Shown piece by piece: positions 1 through 8,130 of a DNA stretch of 64,000 bases (position 1 is its first letter; every line of letters starts with the position of its first letter). Under the pieces are notes generated by a model, which did no database searches, was not told the origin of the DNA, and saw nothing but the letters and a program-made list of their open reading frames with translations. A program made the position numbers and the translations under genes. This DNA is from Hylemonella gracilis (GTDB taxonomy: Bacteria > Pseudomonadota > Gammaproteobacteria > Burkholderiales > Burkholderiaceae_C), in NCBI RefSeq assembly GCF_004328645.1, contig NZ_CP031395.1, forward strand, positions 3,559,501 to 3,623,500, written 5' to 3'.

Positions 1-330
1 GCCAATGCCTACACGGGTGGATCAGACAACCTGATGAAGACGTGGGACCAAGCCCCCAAGCATCGTGACGAGCGTGCAAATGCGCTCTGTCTGACCGAAC
101 TCGACTACAACCGAGGCGACGATTTCCTGCAGATTGCCCGCTTGGACCTGCCCAATGCGCGGGGCTTTCTTCTCAAAGAGGTTCCACGCAGATCTCTGCC
201 CGCTATCGTGTATCGCCTGCTTTTCCTGTCACTGGGGTACGGAGTGCTTCCACTCCTGTACTGGCTCACACCATCACAGGCGATGGGGGAACTCCGGCCA
301 CGGTCGTCGCAGCATGGGAAAACAAAATGA
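1..330 (+). CDS. C-terminal part of an unknown protein with a membrane segment (5' end outside window)
   Basis: The reading frame is open from the first base, so the true start lies upstream; an internal ATG at 34 is probably not the start. I do not recognise the family. The visible 109 residues are mostly soluble and charged, then a single hydrophobic stretch (LPAIVYRLLFLSLGYGVLPLLY region) follows about 30 residues from the end, so the protein may be anchored near its C-terminus. The stop codon overlaps the ATG of the next gene in an ATGA arrangement, which implies translational coupling with the E1-like gene and places this protein in the same operon. Confidence 0.6.
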   Translation, partial: ANAYTGGSDNLMKTWDQAPKHRDERANALCLTELDYNRGDDFLQIARLDLPNARGFLLKEVPRRSLPAIVYRLLFLSLGYGVLPLLYWLTPSQAMGELRPRSSQHGKTK

Positions 331-1205
331 ACACAGCTTTCAGTTATGCAGACTTCACTCAGCGCAACATCGGTTTCGTGACCGAGCGCCAACAACAGGA
401 ACTCAAAGCCTCGCGAGTCTTCGTGTGCGGTGCGGGCGGCATGGGCGGTGCATGCCTGCAGTCCCTGGTCCGTGCTGGCGTCGGCGCCGTGGCTGTGGCT
501 GACTTCGACACGTTCGAGGTCTCCAACATGAACCGGCAGGTTTTCGCGAATCTACGCACGGTCGGAATGGGCAAGCTCGAAGCCACCGTCGCTAGCCTGA
601 AAGAGATCAATCCCGAACTGATCATCGAACCACTGGGACAGGAATGGGTAAATCAGTTGGATGATCTGCTGACCCGCTACAAGATCGTCGTCAATGGCAT
701 GGACGACGTGCAAGCCGGCATCGTGCTCTATCGCAAAGCCCGCGAGCACGGTGCGACGGTCATCGACGCTTACACCTCGCCTCTGCCGTCCGTGGTCGTC
801 GTGAGGCCGCAGGATCCCAGGCCCGAGGAACGACTGCGCTTCCCGACCGCGAATCGGCAGGACACTCAACTCACGGCTGCCGAACGTGCGCAATGCGTGG
901 GACAGGAAATCGAGTACGTGATGGTCCACTCAAGTTCCGCACGGCACATTGAGATAGAGATTGCACGGGATCTGCTCACAGGAAAACGCAAGCGCATGTC
1001 CTTTGCCCCGATGGTCATCACCACCGGGAACCTGATGAGTTTCGAAGCAATCAAGCTGATTCTGGGTCGCGAACCACTTGCGGATTGGCGCGGCTACTTC
1101 TTCAACCCGTGGACGATGCGGATAGAACGCCCGCGCAGCAAACCCATGGCTTGGGCACTTGGCTGGTTGGTACGACGTTTCCTCGCACGGATGCAACGTG
1201 GTTGA
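327..1205 (+). CDS. ThiF/MoeB/HesA-family E1-like adenylyltransferase
   Basis: 292 aa. Rossmann-type ATP-binding fold of the ThiF/MoeB/E1 superfamily: glycine-rich loop GAGGMGG at residues 35-41, Asp59/Asp61 at the end of the second strand, the NMNRQ segment at 67-71 that supplies the ATP-contacting Arg, and an NGMDD motif near 123-127 matching the nucleotide-binding Asp of MoeB. Family members adenylate the C-terminus of ubiquitin-like sulfur carriers or of peptides or small acids. The two CxxC pairs that bind zinc in MoeB/ThiF are not visible, and few cysteines exist, so canonical sulfur-carrier activation is doubtful. No ThiS/MoaD-like gene is visible nearby. The start overlaps the previous stop (ATGA), and the next gene begins inside its 3' end. 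Substrate unknown. Confidence 0.85.
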   Translation: MNTAFSYADFTQRNIGFVTERQQQELKASRVFVCGAGGMGGACLQSLVRAGVGAVAVADFDTFEVSNMNRQVFANLRTVGMGKLEATVASLKEINPELIIEPLGQEWVNQLDDLLTRYKIVVNGMDDVQAGIVLYRKAREHGATVIDAYTSPLPSVVVVRPQDPRPEERLRFPTANRQDTQLTAAERAQCVGQEIEYVMVHSSSARHIEIEIARDLLTGKRKRMSFAPMVITTGNLMSFEAIKLILGREPLADWRGYFFNPWTMRIERPRSKPMAWALGWLVRRFLARMQRG

Positions 1206-2433
1206 TCCGATCTACAGCGATGTCGCGGTGACCTGGATCGGTGCCGCAGGCTGCGCCGTCTACGCACACTTCCTCTGGCAGATTCGCCAAAGCAGCTCGC
1301 TCGCACGCGGGGCGCTGTTCCTGTTCATGCTGCTTGGGCTGCTATTGCTGATCCGCGGGTTCTTCTGGATGATGCCGGATTCGATGGCCCTGGGACGCAC
1401 CGTACTCGGTGTGGCGACGTTGTTGCCAGTGGCGGTGACGATCTTCTCCGAGCACTTGTTGCGCAGACATCATCCACTCAGCCTGAAACTGAGTGCGCTC
1501 GCCGTGAGCGCCGTGTTCTTTGTTGTCAACCTCGTTGCCGATCTTCCGGTCAACCTGCCTTTGCTGATCGCTTTCCTGTGCTGCTTTCTGGTCGTTCTGG
1601 CCTGGAACGGTTGGCAGTTGATCCGACACCAGCACAGCGAACTGCCCCGGCACGAAATCGACATCGCCCTGGCCACCGCCCTGGTCGTCTTGCTGTCCCT
1701 GCCATTGGTCATGACGGATTTCCGGGAGGAGGTAGACGTCGGCCCGCTGCGCCTGGGTGCGCTCGGCCCCTTGCTCCTCGTGCACGTCCTGTTGCACCTC
1801 ACTCATACCGGAAACGCAGTCATCCAAGCGTTGCTGCGACTGGCGACTTTGGGTGCCGCGGCCGCCACACTCTCCTTCGTCTTCGGCTTGACGGCTGTAG
1901 GCTTCGGTCCTCCGCTCCCAACCACATGGTTGGGCGGTCTGCCGGTAGCGACCGCCTGGGTTTTGCTGGCTTCCAGCATCGTGCAAGCCCGGCGGCTGCA
2001 ATCCGAAGTGCAAAGTCAGAATTTCCTGCACTGGTTGTTGCACGCCCGCATGGACAGCATCGACGGCTTTCTGGTGTCTTTGCGACAGCTGCCGTTGACC
2101 GGAGAAAGTATCGTCCTGCGAGCACCTGACCTGACAGCCTATGACATGGGACGGATGCTTACCGTCTCGGCCGAACGGGAGGTCCCGATGAGCGTTGGCG
2201 AAGCGCGCAAGTGGATCAGCGCAGCGGGCGATCGGCTTGATGCCGCGGAGCAGTGGCTGGATCTGTTTAAACGCCACGACATGACACACGCGCTGATCGT
2301 TTCGCGAGATCCCGCTCTGCTCATTCTGCTCAACCTGCCACAGAGCGGCAGCCTGATCGCCAACGAAATTCGCGCGGGCGTCATCCAGCGAGTCGCTCAG
2401 CGGATTTCGAAGGAAAACTCTCATGTCCATTGA
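1198..2433 (+). CDS. polytopic membrane protein with cytoplasmic C-terminal domain, unknown function
   Basis: About 411 aa if translation starts at the GTG at 1198, which overlaps the end of the E1-like gene by 8 bases; an upstream ATG at 1159 in the same frame would overlap by 47 bases and is less likely. The first 280 or so residues form roughly nine hydrophobic segments separated by short loops (for example LFLFMLLGLLLLIRGFFW and VVLLSLPLVM). The last 120 residues are soluble, and I recognise no catalytic motif there. I do not recognise the family. Its place between the E1-like enzyme and the GNAT-like gene, with overlaps at both ends, says it works with them, perhaps as a membrane anchor or transporter for the product. 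Confidence 0.7.
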   Translation: MVDPIYSDVAVTWIGAAGCAVYAHFLWQIRQSSSLARGALFLFMLLGLLLLIRGFFWMMPDSMALGRTVLGVATLLPVAVTIFSEHLLRRHHPLSLKLSALAVSAVFFVVNLVADLPVNLPLLIAFLCCFLVVLAWNGWQLIRHQHSELPRHEIDIALATALVVLLSLPLVMTDFREEVDVGPLRLGALGPLLLVHVLLHLTHTGNAVIQALLRLATLGAAAATLSFVFGLTAVGFGPPLPTTWLGGLPVATAWVLLASSIVQARRLQSEVQSQNFLHWLLHARMDSIDGFLVSLRQLPLTGESIVLRAPDLTAYDMGRMLTVSAEREVPMSVGEARKWISAAGDRLDAAEQWLDLFKRHDMTHALIVSRDPALLILLNLPQSGSLIANEIRAGVIQRVAQRISKENSHVH

Positions 2434-3535
2434 ATTACGCGAAGGAGACTTCGACGCCTTTTTCGAGGCTCCTTTCGCGTGCTATGGCACGCAAGGAATC
2501 GCCGTTTCTCCCATGCGCGAGGACTTGCGTCGCGCCCTGAACGCCGAGAAGAACCCGCTGTTTCGCGATCATGCACGCAGAACCTGGTTCACCGCGCATC
2601 GAGACGGACGCATCGTCGGTCGAGTGCTCGCGCACATCCATGATGCGTCGAACCAGTTGCACGGACTGCAGCGTGGCTACTTCGGCTGCCTGGACTGCAT
2701 CGACGACTTGGAAGTCGCACGTAGCCTGCTTGACGCCGCCAGCCAGTGGCTGCGCCTGCGCGGCTGCACCGAGATTGCCGGAGGCTTCAATCTCACCATC
2801 ACCCAGATGATTGGGGTGGTCGCCGAGGGTTTCGAGCATGCCCCCTACACCTACCAGGACTATTCGCCACCGCATATCGCGAAACTGCTCGAATCGCTCG
2901 GATACCAGCGGTTTTTCCCCATGACGACCTTCGAAGCGGACCTCCGCGAGTTCGATCCGGAAAGCCTACTGGGCGACAAACAGCGTGCCTTGCTCGGTAA
3001 CGGTCGCTGGACGTGGGAACGTATTCGCAGACGCGGCTTGAATGATGTCCTGCGCGATGCATGCGCGGTACTCAATGATGGGTTTCGTGACAACCCAATG
3101 TTCGTCCCCCTCACGCAAGAGGAGTTCCTCTACCCCTGCGAGGGCATGATGTGGGTGATTGACGAGCATATTTCCATGGTGGCTCGGGAGAATGGACGGC
3201 CCGTAGGTGTTCTGCTCTGCATCCCTGACCTCAACCCTTTCCTGCGCGCCACACGCTCACGCATGGGCCTTTCGACGCTTTGGCATTTGCTGAAGCTCAA
3301 ATTGTTTCGCCGTCGCGCGTCCCTCATCTTCTTTTCCGTCTGCCGCAGTCATCACGGGCTGGGGATCAACGGCGTCCTTCTGCACAAAGTGACCTCCGCG
3401 CTCAAGAGCCGCGGGTACACACACCTGGGCTTGAGTTGGGTCTCGGATGCCAATGTGGCGAGCCACAGGCAAATGCAGAAACTCGGCGCGAAAGTCTTAC
3501 ACCGCCTGTATCTGTATCGAAAGGCACTGGCATGA
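2423..3535 (+). CDS. GNAT-like acyltransferase-fold protein
   Basis: 370 aa. The ATG at 2423 lies inside the end of the membrane-protein gene and is preceded by an AAGGA ribosome-binding site. The C-terminal third carries a GNAT-like core: a HHGLGINGVLL segment near residues 305-318 resembling the acyl-CoA pyrophosphate loop, then GYTHLGLSWVSDANVASHRQMQKLGA, a typical GNAT strand-plus-helix where a partner is shifted past another ('N..S...ekLGF' type). The N-terminal part (LREGDFDAFFEAPF, RTWFTAHRDGRIVGR) also resembles a GNAT half, so this may be a double-GNAT protein of the YghO type. Acyl donor and acceptor unknown. The gene is coupled to the nitroreductase downstream by an ATGA overlap. 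Confidence 0.7.
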   Translation: MSIELREGDFDAFFEAPFACYGTQGIAVSPMREDLRRALNAEKNPLFRDHARRTWFTAHRDGRIVGRVLAHIHDASNQLHGLQRGYFGCLDCIDDLEVARSLLDAASQWLRLRGCTEIAGGFNLTITQMIGVVAEGFEHAPYTYQDYSPPHIAKLLESLGYQRFFPMTTFEADLREFDPESLLGDKQRALLGNGRWTWERIRRRGLNDVLRDACAVLNDGFRDNPMFVPLTQEEFLYPCEGMMWVIDEHISMVARENGRPVGVLLCIPDLNPFLRATRSRMGLSTLWHLLKLKLFRRRASLIFFSVCRSHHGLGINGVLLHKVTSALKSRGYTHLGLSWVSDANVASHRQMQKLGAKVLHRLYLYRKALA

Positions 3536-4557
3536 GCGGAGGGCTGAATCCAGGACAGATCACTCGCCTCGTCGAGGCCGCCGCACTGGCGCCGTCTCCG
3601 CACAATATCCAACCCGCCCGCTGGAGGTTTACCGTTGACGGACGCGTGGAACTGCACGAAGACACGACACGCTGGCTGAGCGTTGGTGACCCGACCGGTA
3701 GAGACAACGCACTGGCGTTGGGTGCGGCCTGGGAGGGCATGGCGCTGGCGCTCTCGACACAAGGTCTTGGGCTGGCTGAAGAGCGCCTGGAGAACTTGAT
3801 CTGGCCATCCCGGAGCCCGGCCAGAGTTCGACAGGTTGCCAGCGCCCGCATCGTTTCCGGCGTCCGGCCTGATGTCTTAGCGGAAGCCGTGAGACGGCGG
3901 CAATCCTTTCGTGGCATTTTCCCTGTCTCCGGTGAAACCGAAAAATCAGCGTTGCGCGAACTGGGCAAAGGCCATTACGCGCTGATCGTCGACGAACCCA
4001 TACACCTCGCAAAGATTGCCATGTGGCACGACAGCGCAGCGGCGCACGGAATGCGCAATCCCCGGTTCGCCGAAGAATTGTTCCGCTGGATGCGCTTCTC
4101 CGCCGACGATCAGAACTGGTCGCGCGATGGACTCAGCACCGACTGCATGGCACTTTCCCGGTTCGAAGCGGCGGCCGCCCGCCTCGCACTTCGACCTCGG
4201 ATGGTCCGTCTGCTGTGCGCGCTGTCGTTGGAAGGCTTGCTCGTTTCGGAAGCAACCAAAGTGCACAGCGCCGCTGGCGTCGTGCTGCTGCACGAAGCCG
4301 AAGACCGCTCCTGGTTCGATGCAGGCCGCGCCTTCTACAGATTCTGGCTGGACCTCACCCGCGCCGGACTATGCGCCGTGCCCATGTCGGCGCTCGCCGA
4401 TTCCGAACAGCACACCGCCTTGCTGCGCGAGGCCTTTCCTTTGCCACCGGGGCAGCGACTGGTGGCCAGTCTGCGTGCGGGCAAGATGCCTGCTACGCGC
4501 ATACCACGCAGTGCCCGACTAGGAGCGGCAGAACTCATGCTGCCGCCCCAGGCTTAA
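3532..4557 (+). CDS. Acg-family nitroreductase-fold FMN protein
   Basis: 341 aa starting at the ATG at 3532, which overlaps the GNAT-like stop (ATGA). The N-terminus reads AALAPSPHNIQPARWRF, the signature of nitroreductase-fold proteins of the Acg/Rv3131 type where the canonical family has APSxxNxQPW, and an RRRQSFRGIF segment around residues 122-131 resembles the FMN phosphate-contacting arginines. Such proteins bind FMN; Acg itself is described as sequestering FMN rather than reducing nitro groups. Fusions of ThiF and nitroreductase domains are known (mycobacterial Rv1355c/MoeY, from memory), so its linkage to the E1-like gene is meaningful. It converges with the RoxA-like gene, sharing four bases at the stop codons. 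Confidence 0.8.
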   Translation: MSGGLNPGQITRLVEAAALAPSPHNIQPARWRFTVDGRVELHEDTTRWLSVGDPTGRDNALALGAAWEGMALALSTQGLGLAEERLENLIWPSRSPARVRQVASARIVSGVRPDVLAEAVRRRQSFRGIFPVSGETEKSALRELGKGHYALIVDEPIHLAKIAMWHDSAAAHGMRNPRFAEELFRWMRFSADDQNWSRDGLSTDCMALSRFEAAAARLALRPRMVRLLCALSLEGLLVSEATKVHSAAGVVLLHEAEDRSWFDAGRAFYRFWLDLTRAGLCAVPMSALADSEQHTALLREAFPLPPGQRLVASLRAGKMPATRIPRSARLGAAELMLPPQA

Positions 4558-6185
4558 AGCAGCTTCAGATACTCCAGCAGCGCATCCTTCTGTTCTTCCG
4601 ACATGTCGTCGAATTCCCGTTCGTGCCCCTTGTTGCTACGCCCCGGCCCCATCGTGTCATAGGGTACTGGGGTCGACCAGGGCTGATACCCCATGGGATA
4701 GGCGATGCCAACCCGCTGGAAATCCAGCGCGTGCCCACCCACGTCGAAGCGGTCCGGCCGCTCCGACGGATGCATGAAGTGCCAGAGCGTCGGTACCGAG
4801 CCGTTGTGCATATAAGGCGCGGACGCCCACAGACCATTGAGGATGGGCGCAACATAGCCTCGCGCATTGGCTGCATTGAGCTTTCTGGCCACGGGAGTCC
4901 GATTGAGCGCTCGCACGGTTTCGTCGGTGATGGCTTGCCAGCGTGCGGGATCGGAACCGATGCGATGCTGTGGAACAAGGCGGTTCGGATAGGACTGCAG
5001 CCTTGGCTTGTCGATACCTGCCGAATAGCTGCCATGGCACGACGCACACTTGGCCGCATAAATACTGCTGCCCCGTTGAGCCCTCGCTGAATCCACGGGG
5101 CCGGGGAACGGCGGTGGCTGGTACGCATGAATGAAATCGAGAATCTCTCGGACCGGTCTGACCTGCTTCTCGGAGGCATCCGGCTTGATGCCCATGGTAG
5201 GAACGAGGAAGAAGGCAACGATGCTAGCGAGCCGGTCAGCATCCCGCCCATCGGTTTGGCCCGCCGTTCGCTCGACAAAGCGGGCATTCGCCTGGAGCGC
5301 ATACAAACCGTCATACAGAAGAGAAGTTCTCAACGCACGGTCGGAGATATCGGGGATGGAGGTATAGCCGTGTTCACCCTGCACGGCGACCAGGTCAGGG
5401 CGGGCCTTCAACCGCATCTTCAGAGCCGCGACGCCATTGGTCGACCCTACGCCTCCGTGATCAAAGGCAACGAGGATTTCATTTGGATCGTTCATCCGCT
5501 TGGTGATCTGTGGCACCACGTATCTCCGGATGGTCTCGATCTCAACCGCGTCAACGCCGGGAAAGATCTTTGGAATCGTGGCCATGAGCTCATCAGGACG
5601 GTTCTTCACGTAGTTCAGGCTGGCCAGAATCGAACCCAAATAGCCGTCAAGATCGCGTGAAGTATTGGGTGCGCCAAGCCAGATCCGCCCCGTAGGTTTG
5701 CCTCGTGAGTCGTAACTCATGCTCGCGTGGCATGCCGCGCAACCCATATTCGCCACTTCCAAACGGATGCGGGGAATGCGCTTGTCGATGTAGCCCGAAA
5801 CCAACCCCACCGGCTTGTCGAACACCGGTTGCGCCTCTGTAGACCAGTTGTCGATGCCCGTCGCGTTGATCCAACCATTGCGCTGGAACAGTCCCGGCAA
5901 GGCTTTTGCATCGAGAGGCGTCCCCTCGCGCGCAGCACTCTCCATCAACATAGCCGTCGCGACGACCTTCCAAGGCATGGCATTGGTCTCGAGGGTGTCG
6001 GTATTCAGCCCTCCCAGATCGTCGAACAGAAACCGGGACATGGCCAAAGTCATGCGATCTGGCCGAGCCTGCTCAATCTCGACCATGCGGTCGGAGCGAG
6101 CCTCGGCGTAGGTTCCCAGCTTGCAACCCGCCAGTAGGGCAGCAGCCATCAATGAGAGAAGCAATCTATTGATTGGTAAATTCAA
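4554..6185 (-). CDS. RoxA-like diheme c-type cytochrome lipoprotein
   Basis: 543 aa. It has a lipoprotein signal peptide with lipobox LLAGC (Cys21), so it is probably anchored in the outer membrane facing the periplasm or the cell surface. There are two heme c sites: CAACH near residue 149 and CASCH near 382. The C-terminal stretch GLWASAPYMHNGSVPTLW is the MauG/RoxA-type motif of bacterial diheme cytochrome c peroxidase relatives. RoxA-like enzymes include rubber oxygenases, but most relatives have no assigned substrate, so oxygenase, peroxidase or electron-transfer roles are all open. The gene faces away from a 475-bp upstream region rich in palindromes and converges on the E1-like operon. 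Confidence 0.8.
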   Translation of the reverse strand: MNLPINRLLLSLMAAALLAGCKLGTYAEARSDRMVEIEQARPDRMTLAMSRFLFDDLGGLNTDTLETNAMPWKVVATAMLMESAAREGTPLDAKALPGLFQRNGWINATGIDNWSTEAQPVFDKPVGLVSGYIDKRIPRIRLEVANMGCAACHASMSYDSRGKPTGRIWLGAPNTSRDLDGYLGSILASLNYVKNRPDELMATIPKIFPGVDAVEIETIRRYVVPQITKRMNDPNEILVAFDHGGVGSTNGVAALKMRLKARPDLVAVQGEHGYTSIPDISDRALRTSLLYDGLYALQANARFVERTAGQTDGRDADRLASIVAFFLVPTMGIKPDASEKQVRPVREILDFIHAYQPPPFPGPVDSARAQRGSSIYAAKCASCHGSYSAGIDKPRLQSYPNRLVPQHRIGSDPARWQAITDETVRALNRTPVARKLNAANARGYVAPILNGLWASAPYMHNGSVPTLWHFMHPSERPDRFDVGGHALDFQRVGIAYPMGYQPWSTPVPYDTMGPGRSNKGHEREFDDMSEEQKDALLEYLKLL

Positions 6186-6368
6186 TTGCTTTCCTCTTAC
6201 TAAATCGCTTCCGGATGGAGATCAACGAAACTTGGCTATTAGCATAGCCTGAATAGGAGCAGGTCAAAGGGCCGCCAAATATGGCGTTCCGCAGAGGCCC
6301 GCGTTGATTCTGCTGTCATGTGGTCGCGGAGTAGTGCGTGAGGTAACTGCCACAGGGACGCATCCGGT

Positions 6369-6492
6369 GGAACAGTTATGCTTCCTCTTGCGGAATATTT
6401 ATGGTTCCAGCGACAGATGTTGTCGCTGGAACCATAAATGTTCCGCTTCGGAACGCTTATGCTTCTTTTTGGGCCGGAACGGTTTTGCTTCC
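6369..6492. repeat. array of five 17-bp imperfect palindromes, GGAAC-N7-GTTCC type
   Basis: Five related 17-mers lie at 6369-6385, 6392-6408, 6428-6444 (reverse orientation), 6450-6466 and 6476-6492. On a common strand they follow GGAAC NN TTATG N TTCC with one to four deviations each. Start-to-start distances are 23, 36, 22 and 26 bp. Each unit is itself an imperfect palindrome, as expected of dimeric regulator operators. They sit upstream of the RoxA-like gene and downstream of the AhpD-like gene. I saw no matching units elsewhere in the window by eye. Confidence 0.75.
6392..6444. repeat. 24-bp-stem inverted repeat (hairpin/cruciform)
   Basis: Arms 6392-6415 and 6421-6444 are complementary over 24 bases with a single mismatch, with the 5-base loop GATGT. 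The arms contain units 2 and 3 of the 17-bp repeat array, extended by a shared AGCGACA. No T-run follows on either strand, so it does not look like an intrinsic terminator. Confidence 0.85.
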
Positions 6493-6495
6493 GGC

Positions 6496-6518
6496 GATTT
6501 TGGTCCTTTGCCAAAATC
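6496..6518. repeat. short inverted repeat next to the palindrome array
   Basis: GATTTTGG at 6496-6503 pairs with CCAAAATC at 6511-6518 across a 7-base loop. It directly follows the fifth 17-bp repeat and adds to the dense secondary structure of this gene-free stretch. The rest of 6186-6660 holds no convincing gene. Confidence 0.5.
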
Positions 6519-6608
6519 CGCTGACCGGCATCGCATGCGCTGCGTCAGACAGAAAATTCCTGTACTTCAATCGCTTAGGCGTTGATGCTCTTCCTGAGCG
6601 GGCTTTAA

Positions 6609-6640
6609 ATGAAAAGGCCGTTTTTGAACGGCCTTTTCAT
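6609..6640 (-). terminator. probable terminator of the AhpD-like gene
   Basis: A perfect 12-bp stem (6609-6620 with 6629-6640) encloses the loop TTTTTGAA, 20 bases beyond the stop of the AhpD-like gene. Read on the minus strand it ends in CCTTTTCATTTAAA, a short broken T-tract, so termination is plausible but not ideal. Confidence 0.65.
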
Positions 6641-6660
6641 CATTGAGAACACTCAAGTTC

Positions 6661-7200
6661 TTACTTGTCGGCAGGCGGGAAATCGAGCACGGTGTCATTG
6701 ATCCGGTTGAACAGATTGGTGAACGTGATGCTCGTGATCGCCAGGACGATCTCGACGATTTGCGTATCCGTGAAGCCGGCGGATTTGATTTTTTCAACGG
6801 CCGTGGCTGATGCGGTTCCCGTCGTCGAAATCAGTTCCCGGGTGAAGCTTGCCAGCGCGTCCATGCGTTTGTCGCTCGACGGTGTGCCACGGCGGATGGC
6901 CAAAATGTCGTCTTTGCTCAGTCCCGTCTTTTTACCAATCAAGGTGTGCGCTGCGAGACAGTAGTCGCATTCGGCAGCCTGACTCACGACAAGCTTCACA
7001 ACTTCGCCTTCCTTGGCGCCGAGGGTGCCTTTTTTCAGTGCCCCGTCAATGTTGAGGAGCGTTTCCAAAGCGACCGGGCTGTTGCTGCCGATATTGACAT
7101 AAGCATTGGGAACGACACCGACAGCGGCCTTGATCCCTGCGTACAGCTGCGCGGCATGCCCGGTGGACTCGACGATAGCTTGGTTGAACAAGCGGCTCAT
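6661..7200 (-). CDS. carboxymuconolactone decarboxylase / AhpD-like family protein
   Basis: 179 aa. It carries the AhpD-type redox motif ECDYCLAAH near residues 80-88 (CxxC followed by a conserved His), typical of alkylhydroperoxidase-like members of the CMD family that act on peroxides or as thiol-dependent antioxidants. There is no export signal, so it is cytoplasmic. It lies 83 bp downstream of the alpha/beta hydrolase on the same strand and is probably co-transcribed. An AraC regulator gene is divergent from the pair. Decarboxylase activity is unlikely given the CxxC motif. Confidence 0.85.
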   Translation of the reverse strand: MSRLFNQAIVESTGHAAQLYAGIKAAVGVVPNAYVNIGSNSPVALETLLNIDGALKKGTLGAKEGEVVKLVVSQAAECDYCLAAHTLIGKKTGLSKDDILAIRRGTPSSDKRMDALASFTRELISTTGTASATAVEKIKSAGFTDTQIVEIVLAITSITFTNLFNRINDTVLDFPPADK

Positions 7201-7283
7201 GATGATTCCTTTGAAAGTAAGAGGGTGAGAAGCCGGCGGCCTTGAGGACCGCCGATATAGCGGTTGAAGTGATTGAGAAATGC

Positions 7284-8072
7284 TTACTCTGCGGACTTTT
7301 CGATCGCCGACACCAGACCGGGCACATCGGTCAGGAACGGGGTATGCCCGGTGTTCAGCGTGAACTGGAGGCGGACCGGCGTGGCTTCCACCATCTTCTG
7401 CTGCAGATAGGGGCTGACCACCTGGTCCTGCGCGGTATGGATGTAGGCCTTGTCCACCTTGCCAAAGCGTGCGGCAGTCACCTTGACCGGCGTGACGATC
7501 GGCACCAGCGGCTCATCGATGATCAGATCGGGCAGGACCTTGCGCAGACCTTCCGGCGCACCGTTGGCGAACAGGTCGGCGCGCGCGGCGTAGTTGACCG
7601 AGATCATGCCCTTGGCTTCATCGATATGAAGCGCCGGGCCGGCCTTGCTGTCACGATCCTGCTTGGCCAGGGACAGCATCGATTCGCCGTTCTGGGGCAG
7701 GAACGCAGCGAGATAGACAGCGGTTTTGATCTTCTCCGGCGCGGCTTCCGCCACATTGGTCACCGCGATGCCACCGAAGCTGTGGCCCACCAGCACCACC
7801 GGCTTCGACTCGCCGCTGATCGCTTTGAGCACCACGTCGCGATACACGTCATTGCTGACCAGGTTGGGGGCCATGGGTGCGCTGGGGCGACCCGGCAGGT
7901 TGACGTTGATGACGCGGTAGCCATCCGCTTGCAACTTGGCGCTGACGCGGTCCCAGACATGGGAATCCTCGAATGCGCCGTGCACAAGCGTAATCGCCGG
8001 CTTTTCTGCAGCCATTGCAGTTCCACCGAGCAAGGCGGCGGAAGCCAACATCAGAACGTTCAATGCTTTCAT
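7284..8072 (-). CDS. exported alpha/beta hydrolase
   Basis: 262 aa with a clear Sec signal peptide (MKALNVLMLASAALLGGTAMA, cleavage after about residue 22). The oxyanion-region motif LVHGAF follows at about 31-36, and the nucleophile elbow GHSFGG places the catalytic Ser near 97. A C-terminal NTGHTPF supplies the likely catalytic His. Its overall pattern matches periplasmic relatives of the salicylate esterase/hydroxynitrile lyase branch. Substrate unknown. Co-oriented with the AhpD-like gene and divergent from the AraC regulator 58 bp away, which probably controls it. Confidence 0.85.
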   Translation of the reverse strand: MKALNVLMLASAALLGGTAMAAEKPAITLVHGAFEDSHVWDRVSAKLQADGYRVINVNLPGRPSAPMAPNLVSNDVYRDVVLKAISGESKPVVLVGHSFGGIAVTNVAEAAPEKIKTAVYLAAFLPQNGESMLSLAKQDRDSKAGPALHIDEAKGMISVNYAARADLFANGAPEGLRKVLPDLIIDEPLVPIVTPVKVTAARFGKVDKAYIHTAQDQVVSPYLQQKMVEATPVRLQFTLNTGHTPFLTDVPGLVSAIEKSAE

Positions 8073-8130
8073 GACATACTCCTAAAAGAGGGTTAAAAAG
8101 ATCGGAAGCACGGAACGAAGAATAGGACGC

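Noticed and set aside
6369..6492. The five repeats considered as a small CRISPR array.
   Set aside because: Units are only 17 bp, one is inverted, spacing is irregular (22-36 bp start to start) and no cas gene is present.
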